DNA from: Gracilaria gracilis
Taxonomy: Eukaryota; Rhodophyta; Florideophyceae; Gracilariales; Gracilariaceae
DNA length: 64,000 bases
Reading direction: 5' to 3'
Assembly (NCBI GenBank): GCA_030374805.1
Contig: JARGSG010000015.1
Location: 992,001 to 1,056,000, forward strand
Position 1 is the first letter of the stretch. Each line of letters starts with the position of its first letter. The position numbers and the translations under genes were made by a program. Shown piece by piece: positions 1 through 10,212 of this stretch. The notes under the pieces are model-generated. The model was not told the DNA's origin, did not search any database, and saw nothing but the letters and a program-made list of their open reading frames with translations.

Positions 1-1597
1 GATATCCGTCTCATTTTCCGGCACGCACAGTGAGAATTGAATAATTGCGGCGTACCTAGCATGAGCAAAGCAGTCAGGGTCCGGCTCACACCCGATGAAC
101 CTACGATGCTGTTGTAACTCCATGCATGCCATTGCTGTCGAAAACGTCCCCGCAAACAAGTCGACCACAATATCCCCAGCGTGAGAAAACCGACTGATTA
201 GCTCCTTCAACAATGCCCTAGGTTTCTGTTCGGACCCCACCTTTTGTAAAACGTAGCCCCCACCTTCCTTTTTCCTCTTCCACTGAAGAGTCTCCCCATT
301 AGACATGGGGGGGTACCTGGTCAATGACACTGTGGTACCCCGGGTACCTCGACTGCACGAAATTGAAGTTCTCATAGTTCACCATCACATGCTGCTACGC
401 GTAGCTGAGACCATTTTGAACTCCATATACAGCATACTCCATTGCAGAGAAAAGGGAGCACGACCTACGTTTAGAGTTACGCATCGGGTTGCCTTGCGAC
501 CGTACAAAGTGCATTGGGACCTGGTCCACAACAAAGGAACGCCGTGGTATTCCGTTTTCGTCTTTTGCCCCAATACCAGAAAGTACATCTCTCCATTGCT
601 GGACCTGCTCGAAAGCACTAGAGGTGATGAAATGTCCCCCAGGACGTAGCAGTCTTGATAGAAGCATTGCAGCCTTCTTCATGTCCTGAGGGCTCAGTAC
701 ATCGTACCAGCTGTTATTTAGGTTTTTGTTCCCTCGGATGTTGTACGGAGGGTCCATGAGAACCAGTTGAACTGTTCCTAACGGAGACAAACCATCTCTG
801 CGCAACCTCTCGTCCATCTCTACCATATCATCAAACCCGCAATTGTACGAGCGAAAGTACTTCTCCATCTCCTCCTCACAACTTTGGAAAGCCATTTTGT
901 CATCCAACGACGCAATAGATGGTGGAGGTATTACGCCTACCCCGGACGCTTCGTCACCAGTACTTCCTTTCCCAATGTCGGCCACTATGTTCGTATCACT
1001 ATCTCCTTCTTCGCCTCCCCCCTCCTTCGGATCCGTTGGTTTCCCAATATCCTCCACCTCCTTCACATCATCTTCAATTTGTATTGCAGGTTCTGGTTTG
1101 GATATCGGCGTTACCCCCATACCAGGGACGTTCACTGATTCTTTCAGTTTCAACGGGCTTATGGCCTCCATGACGGAGGACACAAGCGAATTAGAGAAAC
1201 TATCGAATCTCTGAGCAAATACCTGTGATGGGTCTCTGGTAAACGTCTTCAGAACTGTCCATCGTCCTGGTTCGGAAATTGAGAAGAAATGCTAATTCAC
1301 AATAACTATGTTGAGGTCCAAAATGAACTCCTTCGCAAGCATTCGGAGGGAAGCATCGATGTCTTGCTGTAAATTCCACGCCCACGCGATGACCTCTGTT
1401 TCAATAACAGTTTCACCTTTGCTCGGTAGCAAGCGATGGTCGTTATCCCGGTGGAAGAACCCCTCTGCCCTCGTCTCAATCGCTTGAAACTGCATTTCGT
1501 CGTACATGACTCGGATGAATGGAAGAACCATGAGCTCCACGGTAGGAAATCCCAGGAATTGAGAGAAACCATCCCATGCCTTCGTTATGAGCTGCAC
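1..1597 (-). pseudogene. Beta-class DNA amino-methyltransferase, decayed and cut by window edge
   Basis: Two hallmark motifs are visible on the minus strand. VLMDPPYNIRG, the catalytic DPPY motif IV, lies at about 737-770. VVDLFAGTFSTAMACM, the AdoMet-binding motif I, lies at about 121-170 and is followed by IGCEPDPDCF. DPPY ahead of the AdoMet motif is the order of beta-class N6-adenine/N4-cytosine DNA methylases such as CcrM and M.HinfI. LLSRLLRPGGHF between them is also typical. About 300 N-terminal residues, acidic and Gly/Pro-rich in the middle, match nothing I know. The frame is interrupted about three times, so the copy is probably dead, and its 3' end runs off the window. The true start is unclear; 1597 is only the upstream limit of the readable frame. 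The family call is firm. The base modified and the origin (host, virus or transposon cargo) are unknown. Confidence 0.75.
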
Positions 1598-2635
1598 ACC
1601 AAAGCCAACACGCTGAGCTTGGACTTTATTTGATATTTAGACATTCACAAAAGGCGTGGGATATCCCTTGTCTCCTCTTTTCCTCTTCTAGCCCTACAAC
1701 TCTTTTTTCCATGGAAAATTTCTGAATGAGCGAGAGAAAGAGAATCCATTGGAAATGTGTGGCAACGGTTGTGGCGAAAGGGGGGGACCACCCGTCCCAC
1801 TCGCTTAGGTTATATAGTCATTGACTTGAAAACTTCGGTCAAAGTCACATTCTTCGGTATTCATTTAAAGTTCACCTCGGTATAAGCATTCCAGAAGTGC
1901 CTTACACGCCAGTTCCTGTCACCGTCCAAAATGTCCAATAACCTTGTTTAGAGCTATAGCTGACGATAAGACCCCTTCATAGATACGACCCGTAGTTCAC
2001 TGTCAGGAAACGTCGGATGTTTTGTACCCACAAGAATATAGAATTAATTCTCGTCCAGCGGTAGGACGTTGCGATTCTTGATGACGTAATCAACGAACTC
2101 GCTGTGTCCCACCTTCCTTGGCCGGTCTTCATCTCGCATTGGTGACGCGTAATGAACGTGGATAGCGAGGCATACTGTAACAAGCTCATCTCCGGAGCCA
2201 TACAGTTTTCCAACCTTCATATCGGAGCTTGACGGTGCCGGTGACGTAGACCTCGATAAACTATGTGGAGTCATTTTACGCATGCACGAGAAGAGGGTGC
2301 ATTAACGGGTCATGATTCGAATTTTCCGGAGCGTACGGAAGATGAGAGCGGACGGGATCTGGCAGCGGACGGGAGGAAACAGCGCACGGGAGACTGCAGC
2401 GGACGGGGGATAACTGCCAACGAGATATGAGATTGCGCGGGAGACGGGAGCGGGCAGGAGATGATAGCAGCGATACAGCACGAACCAGGTTCTTTCAACA
2501 CGACAGGGAGATGTGCAAGATGCCTGAGATGCACGTGAACCCGTAAAGAGATGTCAGGGAAAGCGGCGACACTCGAAGGATACGGAACTTGGTGATTGCA
2601 AAAATATATGCGAAGTTATAGGGAACGGCCATTAC
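1598..2635. other. Non-coding stretch, no gene recognised
   Basis: Short frames on the minus strand (for example 2044-2283, 79 residues) resemble nothing I know and lack support. The only structure I can point to is the short G-rich repeat at 2346-2408, listed separately. Confidence 0.4.
2346..2408 (+). repeat. Four copies of an 11-bp G-rich motif
   Basis: AGCGGACGGGA or a one-base variant starts at 2346, 2364, 2381 and 2398, a spacing of 17-18 bp. Looser relatives (GGGAGACGGGAGCGGG) follow to about 2460. It may be a small tandem repeat or a binding-site cluster; nothing decides between them. Confidence 0.6.
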
Positions 2636-2828
2636 GACAGCGAACCGGGTTGGCGTGGCGCTTCATCAGTGCACTGATGAAGTGCCAAGACCCCCGGTCC
2701 GCTGTCCTACCAAAAAAAATATTTCATTTTCCATATTTTTCAACGACAGCCTGGGACAGCGGACCGGGGTGTCGTGGCGCTTCATCGGTGCACCGATGAA
2801 GCGCCATGACACCCCGGTCCACTTTCCC
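2636..2828. repeat. Two palindrome modules (PAL family, about 72-76 bp each)
   Basis: Copies at 2636-2706 and 2753-2828. Each is two arms of about 36 bp meeting head to head at a TGCA core. The right arm reads GATGAAGCGCCA, then about GACACCCCGGTCCGCTGTCC; the left arm is its reverse complement. They are separated by an A/T-rich spacer of 46 bp. RNA or single-stranded DNA from either strand would fold into a near-perfect hairpin. About fourteen copies occur in the window, always with little sequence between the arms. Confidence 0.9.
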
Positions 2829-2984
2829 AACCCGCCGTGAGTGATGAAGCTGTGGTAGAGATACCCGTGGCACCGCCAACGCGCAGCCCTACCAGCCATT
2901 TCTTTAAACTTGGCATATATCTTTGCATTTTATTTACATTCATAGCCAAAGGGTTGGAACAAATACGAAAACCTCCTCTAGCAG

Positions 2985-3749
2985 CAGAGTATTAGGACAT
3001 AGAAATAGGAGATGCACTATACCTTTGTGACAAAAATGATGTCCTAAACTTAGCTACGAAGCGTGAGGGTGTGCCACCTTCGCAATGCTACTTACTATGG
3101 TTACCCTATTCTTAAACACACGGTTGTGACAAAATACGAAAACATTCGCAAGCAGCATAGCAATGGGACAATTTCTGTACAAGATAACGATAGGAGATGT
3201 AATAACTTCATCTCATCCAATGGATGTCCTATACCTAGCTACGAAGCGTTAGGGTGTGCGAAAACCTCCGCAACCAGCATAGGAATAAGACATCCTCTCC
3301 ACAGAATTACGATAGAAGATGTACTAACTTTATCTCATCTAGAGGATGTCCTATTCCTAGCTACGAAGCGTGATGGTGTGCGAAAACCTCCGCAAGCAGC
3401 ATAGGAATAGGACACATCCTCTATGATATGAAATAGAAGGTGTACTACTATTATATCATATAGGGGATGCCGTGATCGTAGCTACAGAGCGTGAGGGTGT
3501 GCCATCTTCTACGGAGATATATCGTTCTATTTCCGCAACCGAGACACATACTTTCGGTTGTGGAAGAAGATGAATATATCTCGGTAGAAGGTGTGACTAG
3601 GAAAAAGGTAGGGCGTGCAAGGTGTTGGAAGGGAGAGTGGGGACGGCTTTTATACGGTACCACACGTGTGGCTGGAAAGCGAAATGTTGAAAAAATGAAA
3701 TATCATCTTTGTCCAGCCGCTCGTTTCAAAAAAACACAAAATAATTTTT
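2985..3749 (+). repeat. Repeat R2, copy 1: about 121-bp subrepeats plus a unique tail
   Basis: A subrepeat containing GTCCTATTCCTAGC, then ACGAAGCG and AAAACCTCCGCAAGCAGC, recurs at about 3044, 3225, 3348 and 3466. The last intervals are near 120 bp. A tail from about 3499 to 3749 (AAATATCATCTTTGTCCAGC near its end) recurs about 1,040-1,050 bp downstream in copy 2. Reading frames through it are repeat-derived and not convincing as genes. Confidence 0.8.
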
Positions 3750-3825
3750 GGGACAGCGGACCGGGGTGTCGTGGCGCTTCATCGGTGCACCGATGAAACG
3801 CCACGACACCCCAGTCCGCTGTCTC
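3750..3825. repeat. PAL palindrome module
   Basis: Near-perfect 76-bp inverted repeat (GGACAGCGGACCGGGGTG ... CACCCCAGTCCGCTGTC) directly after R2 copy 1. It sits at the same place relative to R2 as the module at 4807-4881. Confidence 0.9.
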
Positions 3826-3966
3826 AACGCGCCGTGAGTGATGAAGCTGGGGCCGTTGCACACGTGGCACCGCCAACGAGCCATAAGCGCTGAAATTCGC
3901 CCGCTGTCAATGCGCCCTGTGTGATGAAACTGGGGTGCTGGCATACGTGATACCGCCAACGTCTCT

Positions 3967-4042
3967 GGAACAGTGGATCGGGGTGTCATGGCGCTTCATC
4001 GGCGCACCGATGAAGCGCCACGGCACCCCGGTCTGCTGTCCC
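3967..4042. repeat. PAL palindrome module
   Basis: Another 76-bp copy with a few arm mismatches. It is separated from the previous module by about 140 bp that contain two short variants of GTGATGAAGCTGGGG and GTGGCACCGCCAACG. The same spacer type joins modules at 4882-5022 and, more diverged, in the 34.4-35.0 kb array. Confidence 0.9.
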
Positions 4043-4806
4043 AACGCGCCGTTAGTGCCGATCGGCTGTCCCAGGGTGTAAGGAACATGGATCCCGACTC
4101 AAACGATTTCCTGCTCTCACTCTATGCAATACCTCTTACTATGGCTACCCTATTCTTAACGGGTGTTCTAATCCTAGCTTCAAAGCACAAGCACCATAGA
4201 AATAGGGCATCCAATATACAAAATAAAGATAGAAGATGTACTAACTTCATCTCATCTAACGGATGTCCTATTCCTAGCAAAACAGCGAGAGGGTGAGTGA
4301 AAACCTCCGCAAGCAGCATACGAATAGGACATTCTTTTTATAAAATAAAGATAGAAAATGTACTAACATAATCTCATATAACGGATGTCCTATTCCTAGC
4401 AACAAAGCGAGAAGGTTTGTGAAAACCTCCGCAAGCAGCATAGGAATAGGACACAGGTCACATTCAATTAAGATAGAAGATGTACTAACGTAATCTCATA
4501 CACCGGATGTCCTATTCCTAGCACCAAAGCGAAAGGGTGTGCCACCTTCTACGGTGATACATCGTTCTATTCCCGCAACCGAGAAATACTTTCGGTTGTG
4601 GAAGAAGATGAATATATCCCGGTAGAAGGTGTGACCACGAAGGTAGGGCGTGGAAGGTGTTGCGAGGGGGAGTGGGGACAGCTTTTATACAGCAGCACAC
4701 GTGTGTTTGGGGGGGGGGGGGGGGGGGCTCGAATGAAATGTTGAAAAAATGAAATATCATCTTTGTCCAGCCGCTCGTTTCAAAAAAAACTCAAAATAAT
4801 TTTTTG
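4043..4806 (+). repeat. Repeat R2, copy 2
   Basis: Direct duplicate of the 2985-3749 block. GTCCTATTCCTAGC subrepeats sit at about 4266, 4387 and 4509 (121-122 bp apart), and the same tail follows from about 4539. It contains a run of 19 G residues at 4709-4727 that copy 1 lacks; this is either a real mononucleotide expansion or a sequencing artefact. Confidence 0.8.
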
Positions 4807-4881
4807 GGGGCAGCGAACCGGGGTGTCGTGGCGCTTCATCGGTGCACCGATGAAGCGCCACGACACCCCGGTCCGCTGTCC
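4807..4881. repeat. PAL palindrome module
   Basis: Near-perfect inverted repeat at the end of R2 copy 2, equivalent to the module at 3750-3825. Confidence 0.9.
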
Positions 4882-5022
4882 TAACGCGCCGTGAGTGATG
4901 AAGCCGGGGCAGTGGCACACGTGGCACCGCCAACGAGCCGTAAGCGGTGAAATGCGCTCGCTGTCAACGTGCTGTGTGTTATGAAACTGGGGTGCTGGCA
5001 TACGTGGCACCGCCAACGTGCC

Positions 5023-5099
5023 GGGGACAGCGGATCGGGGTGTCGTGGCGGCTCATCCGTGCACCGATGAAGCACCACGACACCCCGGTCCGCTGTCCC
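5023..5099. repeat. PAL palindrome module
   Basis: Last module of the left cluster, joined to the previous one by the same 140-bp spacer type. From 5100 to 5405 the sequence becomes A/T-rich and holds nothing I recognise before the next frame begins. Confidence 0.9.
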
Positions 5100-5405
5100 A
5101 AAGTGAAATTAGTGCGCCACAAATTTCACTTATTTCTATATTGCTCAAACATTGTTCTACAAGTGTACTATAGATATTAGTAGCGTTAGTAGCTTCATGT
5201 AGATTTGTAAACGTCCCGCGAGTACGCTATAAACTTTTTAAATAGCCACAGTGTATAGTTTAAACTAATACTGAGCGGACGCGCATCCGTGATGAAGTAG
5301 ACGGAAAGGAACGGGAGTGAAAGTTACAACTAGCTAACCGATCTCGCGAGCATTCTCGACGGTCGTAAACAACCTTTTCCATTCTATCAGCCCCGTGTAA
5401 CCGCG

Positions 5406-6536
5406 ATGCCGCCTCGCAAGCATAAAAGGGGGCCGGATTCAAGACGAGCGAACCCAAGTGCAGGGGTGTTAGAAATGCCGCCTTTAACACGAGGGAGAGG
5501 GAGGGCAAAAGGCTCTACGCCGCGTATGCCACCAGCCCGAGCAATGACGAAGAAGGTTTCGCCCGCTGCTACGCAGGTAGTGAAAGGCGGCGATGCGGTG
5601 CATTTGTTTGTGAAAATTGGGAAAGAAAAGAGCAGGGTGAAAGTGGAAACCGCGGAGGTGAGAGGTGTGGGGTCCGCCGGTGGTACAGGGAAGGCTCTTT
5701 GCCGTTCGCTCTATTGGCATCTTTTAAGTGCGACTGCCCTAGAAGGAGAAGACTTGGTTGTGATCTGGAGGACGAAGATTATTATAAGTCATGGAAGCGC
5801 GAAGTACCCTTACCGTTTTCAAGGTTCTGAAGACCCACCAAGTACGCTGAGCGAGTTGTTCTGGGCTGGGTTGTATGCGTGGGATACGTCGATGATGGAC
5901 CGAATCGAGATTCCGCAAAGTCCTACTCCAGGGTCCGGGGCTGGCAAGTCTTCTACATCTCAGCCTGAGAACGTGGTTGCTCTGGAGGTCAAGAAACCTG
6001 CTGAGAAAGCTTCCAAAACTCGAGAAAAGTCTTTTAAAGGGATGGAGAAGCCCGTAGGAGCGAGCGTCAGCATCATAGAGGACTCCGACTACGATATTGT
6101 GGAGGTCTTTCAGACGAGTAAGGCTCCGCTTGCTGATGCGGAGGAGGACTTGTTCGATGAAGGAGACAGTGTTCCGTCGGAAGAGGTAGACAACACTCTG
6201 CCTCTCAAGAAGATTTTAGTCGCCGACTATGTTCAACGCAGGTTGACGATGGATATCGAGATGATTGAAATCCCGAAGAAGACAGTTCGAAGTGTGAATC
6301 TGGGACACAAGAAGGCGACGATGATGAAATGTCGCAGCTTTGGGTGGCTTCCGTCCGCATGCTCGATTCCTGTGGCTTCTCTAGGGTAGTATGCTGTAAA
6401 TGAAATAGTTGTTGATGGGAGAATTGTTGTGCCCGTAACCCTCATAGACGGATATCGCAGAATTCTTGTGCTACGAGACTTGCATGGGGAAGGCGGGAAG
6501 TGGATGGATATAGTCCGTTCTTTGGATGTTATGCTG
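5406..6536 (+). pseudogene. Unknown protein, basic N-terminus
   Basis: A 327-residue frame starts at ATG 5406 (MPPRKHKRGPDSRR). It is rich in K/R for about 60 residues, then has a compact region (VHLFVKIGKEKSRVKVETAE, then LYWHLLSATALEGEDLVVIW), then an acidic, Ser-rich tract (IIEDSDYDIVEVF). The same frame carries on past a single TAG to about 6536 (VPVTLIDGYRRILVLRDL), so the copy looks broken. I do not recognise the family. It is the first of four adjoining plus-strand frames up to 9192, which may be remains of one long gene or a short gene cluster. The basic start suggests a nuclear protein, but that is inference. Confidence 0.45.
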
Positions 6537-6566
6537 TGGGGATGAAAGGATGGGAAGGCCATCACA

Positions 6567-7751
6567 ATGAACGAGGTACTAGGACTCGGCAATCTTCTGA
6601 ACGAGATGAGTTCGAATGTGCTGAAGATGTCGTTTGCAGACAAAATTCATAGCACGGTATCTTTGGTGCAGAACGTCGTGGACGAGTCACATTTGGATGT
6701 GAAGAGCATTACTTTGAAGCAGTTAGGTGGTGCTTTGAAGAGAAGTGAGGCTATCGGAGACTACACCGTGCGTCACTTGACTCGTTACGCGACATTGGCT
6801 CTGAATTTTGTGGAATGTGAGGGGCTTTTGGAGTTCTTTGAGATGCTGTGTGAGGAAGGTCCAGTCCTGACATTGACGCATGTCTCGGGTGACCTCCTGA
6901 TGGGTCTCACCGATGGGCAGTTTCGATTCGTCGTACGTTGCTTGCAATGCCATGTGGAACTGAGGTTGTCCTCTTCTACGAGAACCGGTCGTTTTGAAGA
7001 CATGAGGAAGCACTTCTTTCAATGTGCCATAGGTATGTACAACCTATGTAATGTCACTGCGAAGAAGAAGGTCATTAGTGTTGAAGAAGTACTGCAGACA
7101 GTATTCACCTTAGGAGGAAAACATGTGTCTGTGATGGAATATCTGGGTATGCGGACAGCAAAAATGGAACTTGGCGGTTCGAGGCGTTTATGGGACGGGA
7201 TGGTGTCTAGAAGGGTGAAGACCGCGGGTAACAAGCTTCAAGAAGTTTTCAAAGTATCGCTTCAAACGTCAGAGGAGGTGAAGGAGGTGGGGGAGGAGGT
7301 GGTTGAAGTCGTGGGTGTAGGTGATGGTACGTCAACCGCAGCACCTAATGAAGCAGAAGATGCTCTCATGTTCTTGGAAGCTTCCCTACAAGGGGACGAC
7401 CCTGAAGCAGAGCCATCAGGGTTGAGGCGGAGCACACGGAAAAAAATTGCTCCGGGCCGGCTGAAAGAGGATTGGGGTAGCAAGGCTGGGAACAAGAAGA
7501 AGAAGAAGAAGAGGAGGTTAACTGATTTTACTGACGATGAGGATGAGGTAGAAATCCAACCTGCTCCGAAGAGGATGAAGAAGGGCACAGTGAAGACCCC
7601 TTCTGGAAATATACCAATAGAGGCTGTTACTTTATTCACGAATATGACGAAGCCGGCATTGAAGAAGTTCTTCAAAGAACAGAAAATAAATGTGTTGTCG
7701 TCGAGCGAGGATGAAAGTGGTGGCAGTGAGAACGATAGTAGGTTCGTTTAG
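6567..7751 (+). CDS. Unknown 394-residue protein with nuclear-type C-terminus
   Basis: An open frame from ATG 6567. The first 230 residues look globular and helical (LTRYATLALNFVECEGLLEF; VRCLQCHVELRL; HFFQCAIGMYNLCNV). Next comes an acidic Val/Glu stretch, then RRSTRKKIAPGRL, a lysine run with KKKKKKRRL, an acidic patch TDDEDEVEI and a C-terminal Ser/Glu tail. Basic clusters beside acidic ones resemble nuclear localisation and chromatin-associated tails. No enzymatic motif is seen. It follows the previous frame by 30 bp after that frame's last readable codon and may have been part of the same gene. Family unknown. Confidence 0.5.
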   Translation: MNEVLGLGNLLNEMSSNVLKMSFADKIHSTVSLVQNVVDESHLDVKSITLKQLGGALKRSEAIGDYTVRHLTRYATLALNFVECEGLLEFFEMLCEEGPVLTLTHVSGDLLMGLTDGQFRFVVRCLQCHVELRLSSSTRTGRFEDMRKHFFQCAIGMYNLCNVTAKKKVISVEEVLQTVFTLGGKHVSVMEYLGMRTAKMELGGSRRLWDGMVSRRVKTAGNKLQEVFKVSLQTSEEVKEVGEEVVEVVGVGDGTSTAAPNEAEDALMFLEASLQGDDPEAEPSGLRRSTRKKIAPGRLKEDWGSKAGNKKKKKKRRLTDFTDDEDEVEIQPAPKRMKKGTVKTPSGNIPIEAVTLFTNMTKPALKKFFKEQKINVLSSSEDESGGSENDSRFV

Positions 7752-7861
7752 GACGAGGAGGAAGGGGTGCAGGAAGGAACGATGGGTGGATTTGAAGATA
7801 AGAATCCCGTGAAACCCCGAAAGGGATGAATAAGGCGGGTGAGTGGGCTGGTTGATCGGGT

Positions 7862-8677
7862 ATGTCATGGACGAGTCTGGTGAATGCGCTACCGAGTGAG
7901 TGGCCGGGAGGGAAGAATGCAGTGAGACATCAGCACCCGTGGATGGAGATGATTCATTTGAAAAAGGAGCACAGGGCGGGATGTTTAGGGGTGCCGGATT
8001 TGAGAGCGGTCCATCACGCGGTGTACTGGCATGCCGCCCGTAATGTGCACAAAGAGCTGGGTACCACGAAAGAACCAGTTCTTGGGGTGAAGCTTCCGTT
8101 GAAGGGAAAGCCGAGAGGGGAGGAAGAAGCTCTTTGGATGGCGGCGATGGAGAGCGATGACCTCGCTCGAGAGTACTTTGCGACGAAGAGAATGGAATTG
8201 ATAGAAAGGGGTTTCTGTGCTTTGGAACACTTCTGAACTGATGGAGGTATGTCAGAGGAGGCGAAGAAGAGAGGCGTGGTGGTGGATAAAGATGTGACAG
8301 AAGGGTTGCTAGAGTTTTTTGAGAAGGACTTCAAGGAACAGCCAGACTTGAAGTTTGAAGAGAACCGAACGAAATGGAATCCCGTAATCAACGCGGGGGA
8401 AGGAAAGGATGCTGGGGACAGGATGCAGGGAATTGGACGATATATTACGACGAAGAAGGGGATTGTTGATTGCATGGAATCTGATGAGAAGAATGTGATG
8501 ATGGTGAGAAAGCGGGCGTTGTTGGATGCAAGGTTTGGGCAAATGTATCGGCTTTTCGCCTTTGTAACAACAGCAAGGCTAAAAAAAGGATGTATGCGCC
8601 GCAGACCGGAAGGCGTGTGTTGTGTAGGGGGGAGGGATGCCCAAGGCAGGTCTTGCACATTGATTTTCGAGGGTTGA
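7862..8677 (+). pseudogene. Unknown protein, upstream part of the dioxygenase-like frame
   Basis: Reads PSEWPGGKNAVRHQHPWMEM, then LGVPDLRAVHHAVYWHAARN. After one in-frame TGA near 8236 the same frame continues with a helical, charged region (TEGLLEFFEKDFKEQPDLKF) to about 8590. There the sense passes to a second plus frame that holds the HxD motif. The Trp/His-rich start matches nothing I can name. The likely relation is that this is the N-terminal part of the protein whose C-terminus is the dioxygenase-like domain at 8590-9192. Confidence 0.45.
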
Positions 8678-9192
8678 CGAATGTGGAGAAGGATAAGGGA
8701 GATAGTCCGGGGTTCTTTTTACTGGCCTCTGGAGGGAGTTCATTTATGATATGGGTTTGTGAGAGGTCTCACAATATGTATGTGACGAATGAAAAGAGTT
8801 TGAGAAGGTTATCACGTACAATGGTTGTGAAGAAGTTCAGGGTTCTGCCTCACTCTGTGTTAATTGGGAGAGGGGATGTGTTTCATGCGGGAGCTGGGTA
8901 CATGGATGCGTTGGTGAAAGAGAATTGCCTGAGATATCACATTTATTTTGTACCTGAAGGATACAAGCTTCCTGACGCGGTGCACAGGGAGCCAGCGTTT
9001 TGGCCAAAGTTCGTAGATGAGGACTTTGGGCTAGGAGAAGATCCAAACGACCAGCTGGAAGGTGATGAAGGTTTGGAGGAAGAGAGTCAAATGGAAGATA
9101 TAGAAGATGGAGAGGACGAGTACGAAGAGGAAGATGAAGAGATGTCAGGTGGCCCTGCTGAGGATACAGATGGGGATTACGAGGAAGAGTAG
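8590..9192 (+). pseudogene. 2-oxoglutarate/Fe(II) dioxygenase-like double-stranded beta-helix domain
   Basis: Visible motifs in order: RQVLHIDFRG (candidate HxD metal ligands, about 8644-8673), FFLLASGGSSFMIWVCERSH, then LIGRGDVFHAGAGY (distal His, about 8862-8905), and LRYHIYFVPEG, whose Arg could bind 2-oxoglutarate. HxD ... H ... R is the 2OG-Fe(II) oxygenase pattern, and GD..HAGAGY with a later R.H.Y is a recurrent C-terminal signature in such proteins of protists and algae. The last 55 residues are strongly acidic. Substrate unknown. It shares a frame break with the upstream frame. A diverged relative lies at 22349-22678. Confidence 0.6.
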
Positions 9193-9382
9193 ATGATAAT
9201 AAATGACGACGATGAGTTGGTATAATGTAGCACTTATACTGTTGTGTTTGTTTGTGATAGAGACTTGACATAAAAAGTGAACAGGTGATTTGTTTAAGCG
9301 GCAACTAAAAAAGAATTGGAGAACAAAAACGGGTTATGTGTGTAGTTGCAACTAGTACGAGGTTTACAATTTGTTCTAATTA
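9193..9382. other. A/T-rich spacer between convergent genes
   Basis: Lies between the end of the dioxygenase-like frame and the 3' end of the minus-strand oxidoreductase pseudogene. No further gene seen. Confidence 0.4.
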
Positions 9383-10212
9383 CTAGATACTGTGATGTCT
9401 AAGAACGTTGATATAGTTGGTGTGGAAAAGGGCAGGGTCCTGCCTTCCGGCTCGTTTTCTATCTGCGGAGGTGAGATAGAAGTAAGCATTTCTAAATTCA
9501 TACTAGGAGAAAGAAGCTGGGAAGGAAGTAAGGGTGCTGCCGTATTCCAGAAGTGATTCCACTGTAGAAGGGATATTGAAGGAGAGACCGGTGTTGAAGG
9601 TGACTATGCCTAGAAGCTCCTTCATTAAAATTGAGAGAATAGTTTTGTACTTGGTAGCCACTTCATACATGGTAACGAATCCAAATGCAGAACCGACGAG
9701 ATTGAAGGAAGAGATCCAAACGATCTTTTGGTAGTAAGACTTGGAAAAGGTGTTTTCGTCGACGATACTGCAAGTGAGACCTGCGATCTAGAGGCGTTCA
9801 GCTATTGCCAGAGCCCACTTTCCGTGGCTATGGTTAGACCATTGGGAGAGAGAGGCGTGACACCATCCTGTAGGGAGGCGCCGACAGTGGGAACGGCGAT
9901 GTAAAGAGCGGCTCGTGTGCAGTGCTCAATTCCGTGTTGGGAAAAGATGGGAAGAATTTGACCATTCTGGATGAAAACCAAGTCTTCTGGTCGTTGTGCT
10001 GGACAAGATAGAATTACTTTTTCGAGAAGGTCGTGCCTGCCACAGAAGAAGATTGGACCTCGGGGAAGGCACTCTGCGGAAATGAAGTCTTCGATGGAGA
10101 GAAACGTGTCCTGAGGGGAACAATTCTTGTAGAGCATGGTGCCAATACGGTTTCTACCTACGACAACAGCTGGGAGGATTGTAAAACGGAGGGAAGATGA
10201 ATAGGAGCTCAT
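9383..10212 (-). pseudogene. Rossmann-fold oxidoreductase of the ketopantoate-reductase-like type
   Basis: On the minus strand the first 136 residues contain VVVGRNRIG (nucleotide-binding turn, slightly unusual) and GPIFFCGRHDLLEKVI, then PEDLVFIQNGQILPIF. These are typical of a plant and algal oxidoreductase family related to ApbA/PanE ketopantoate reductases (LVF.QNG motif). The rest of that family's domain is still recognisable in neighbouring frames: KWALAIAERL, IVWISSFNLVG and YEFRNAYFYLT, down to about 9383. One frame change near 9830 and two in-frame stops (after AERL and before YEFRN) break it, so I call it a pseudogene of a once ordinary host gene. It lies between two plus-strand transposon-type genes and may have been carried there as cargo. 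Confidence 0.65.

Noticed and set aside
843-1214. Plus-strand frames opposite the methyltransferase
   Set aside because: Low-complexity shadows; the methylase motifs lie on the minus strand.
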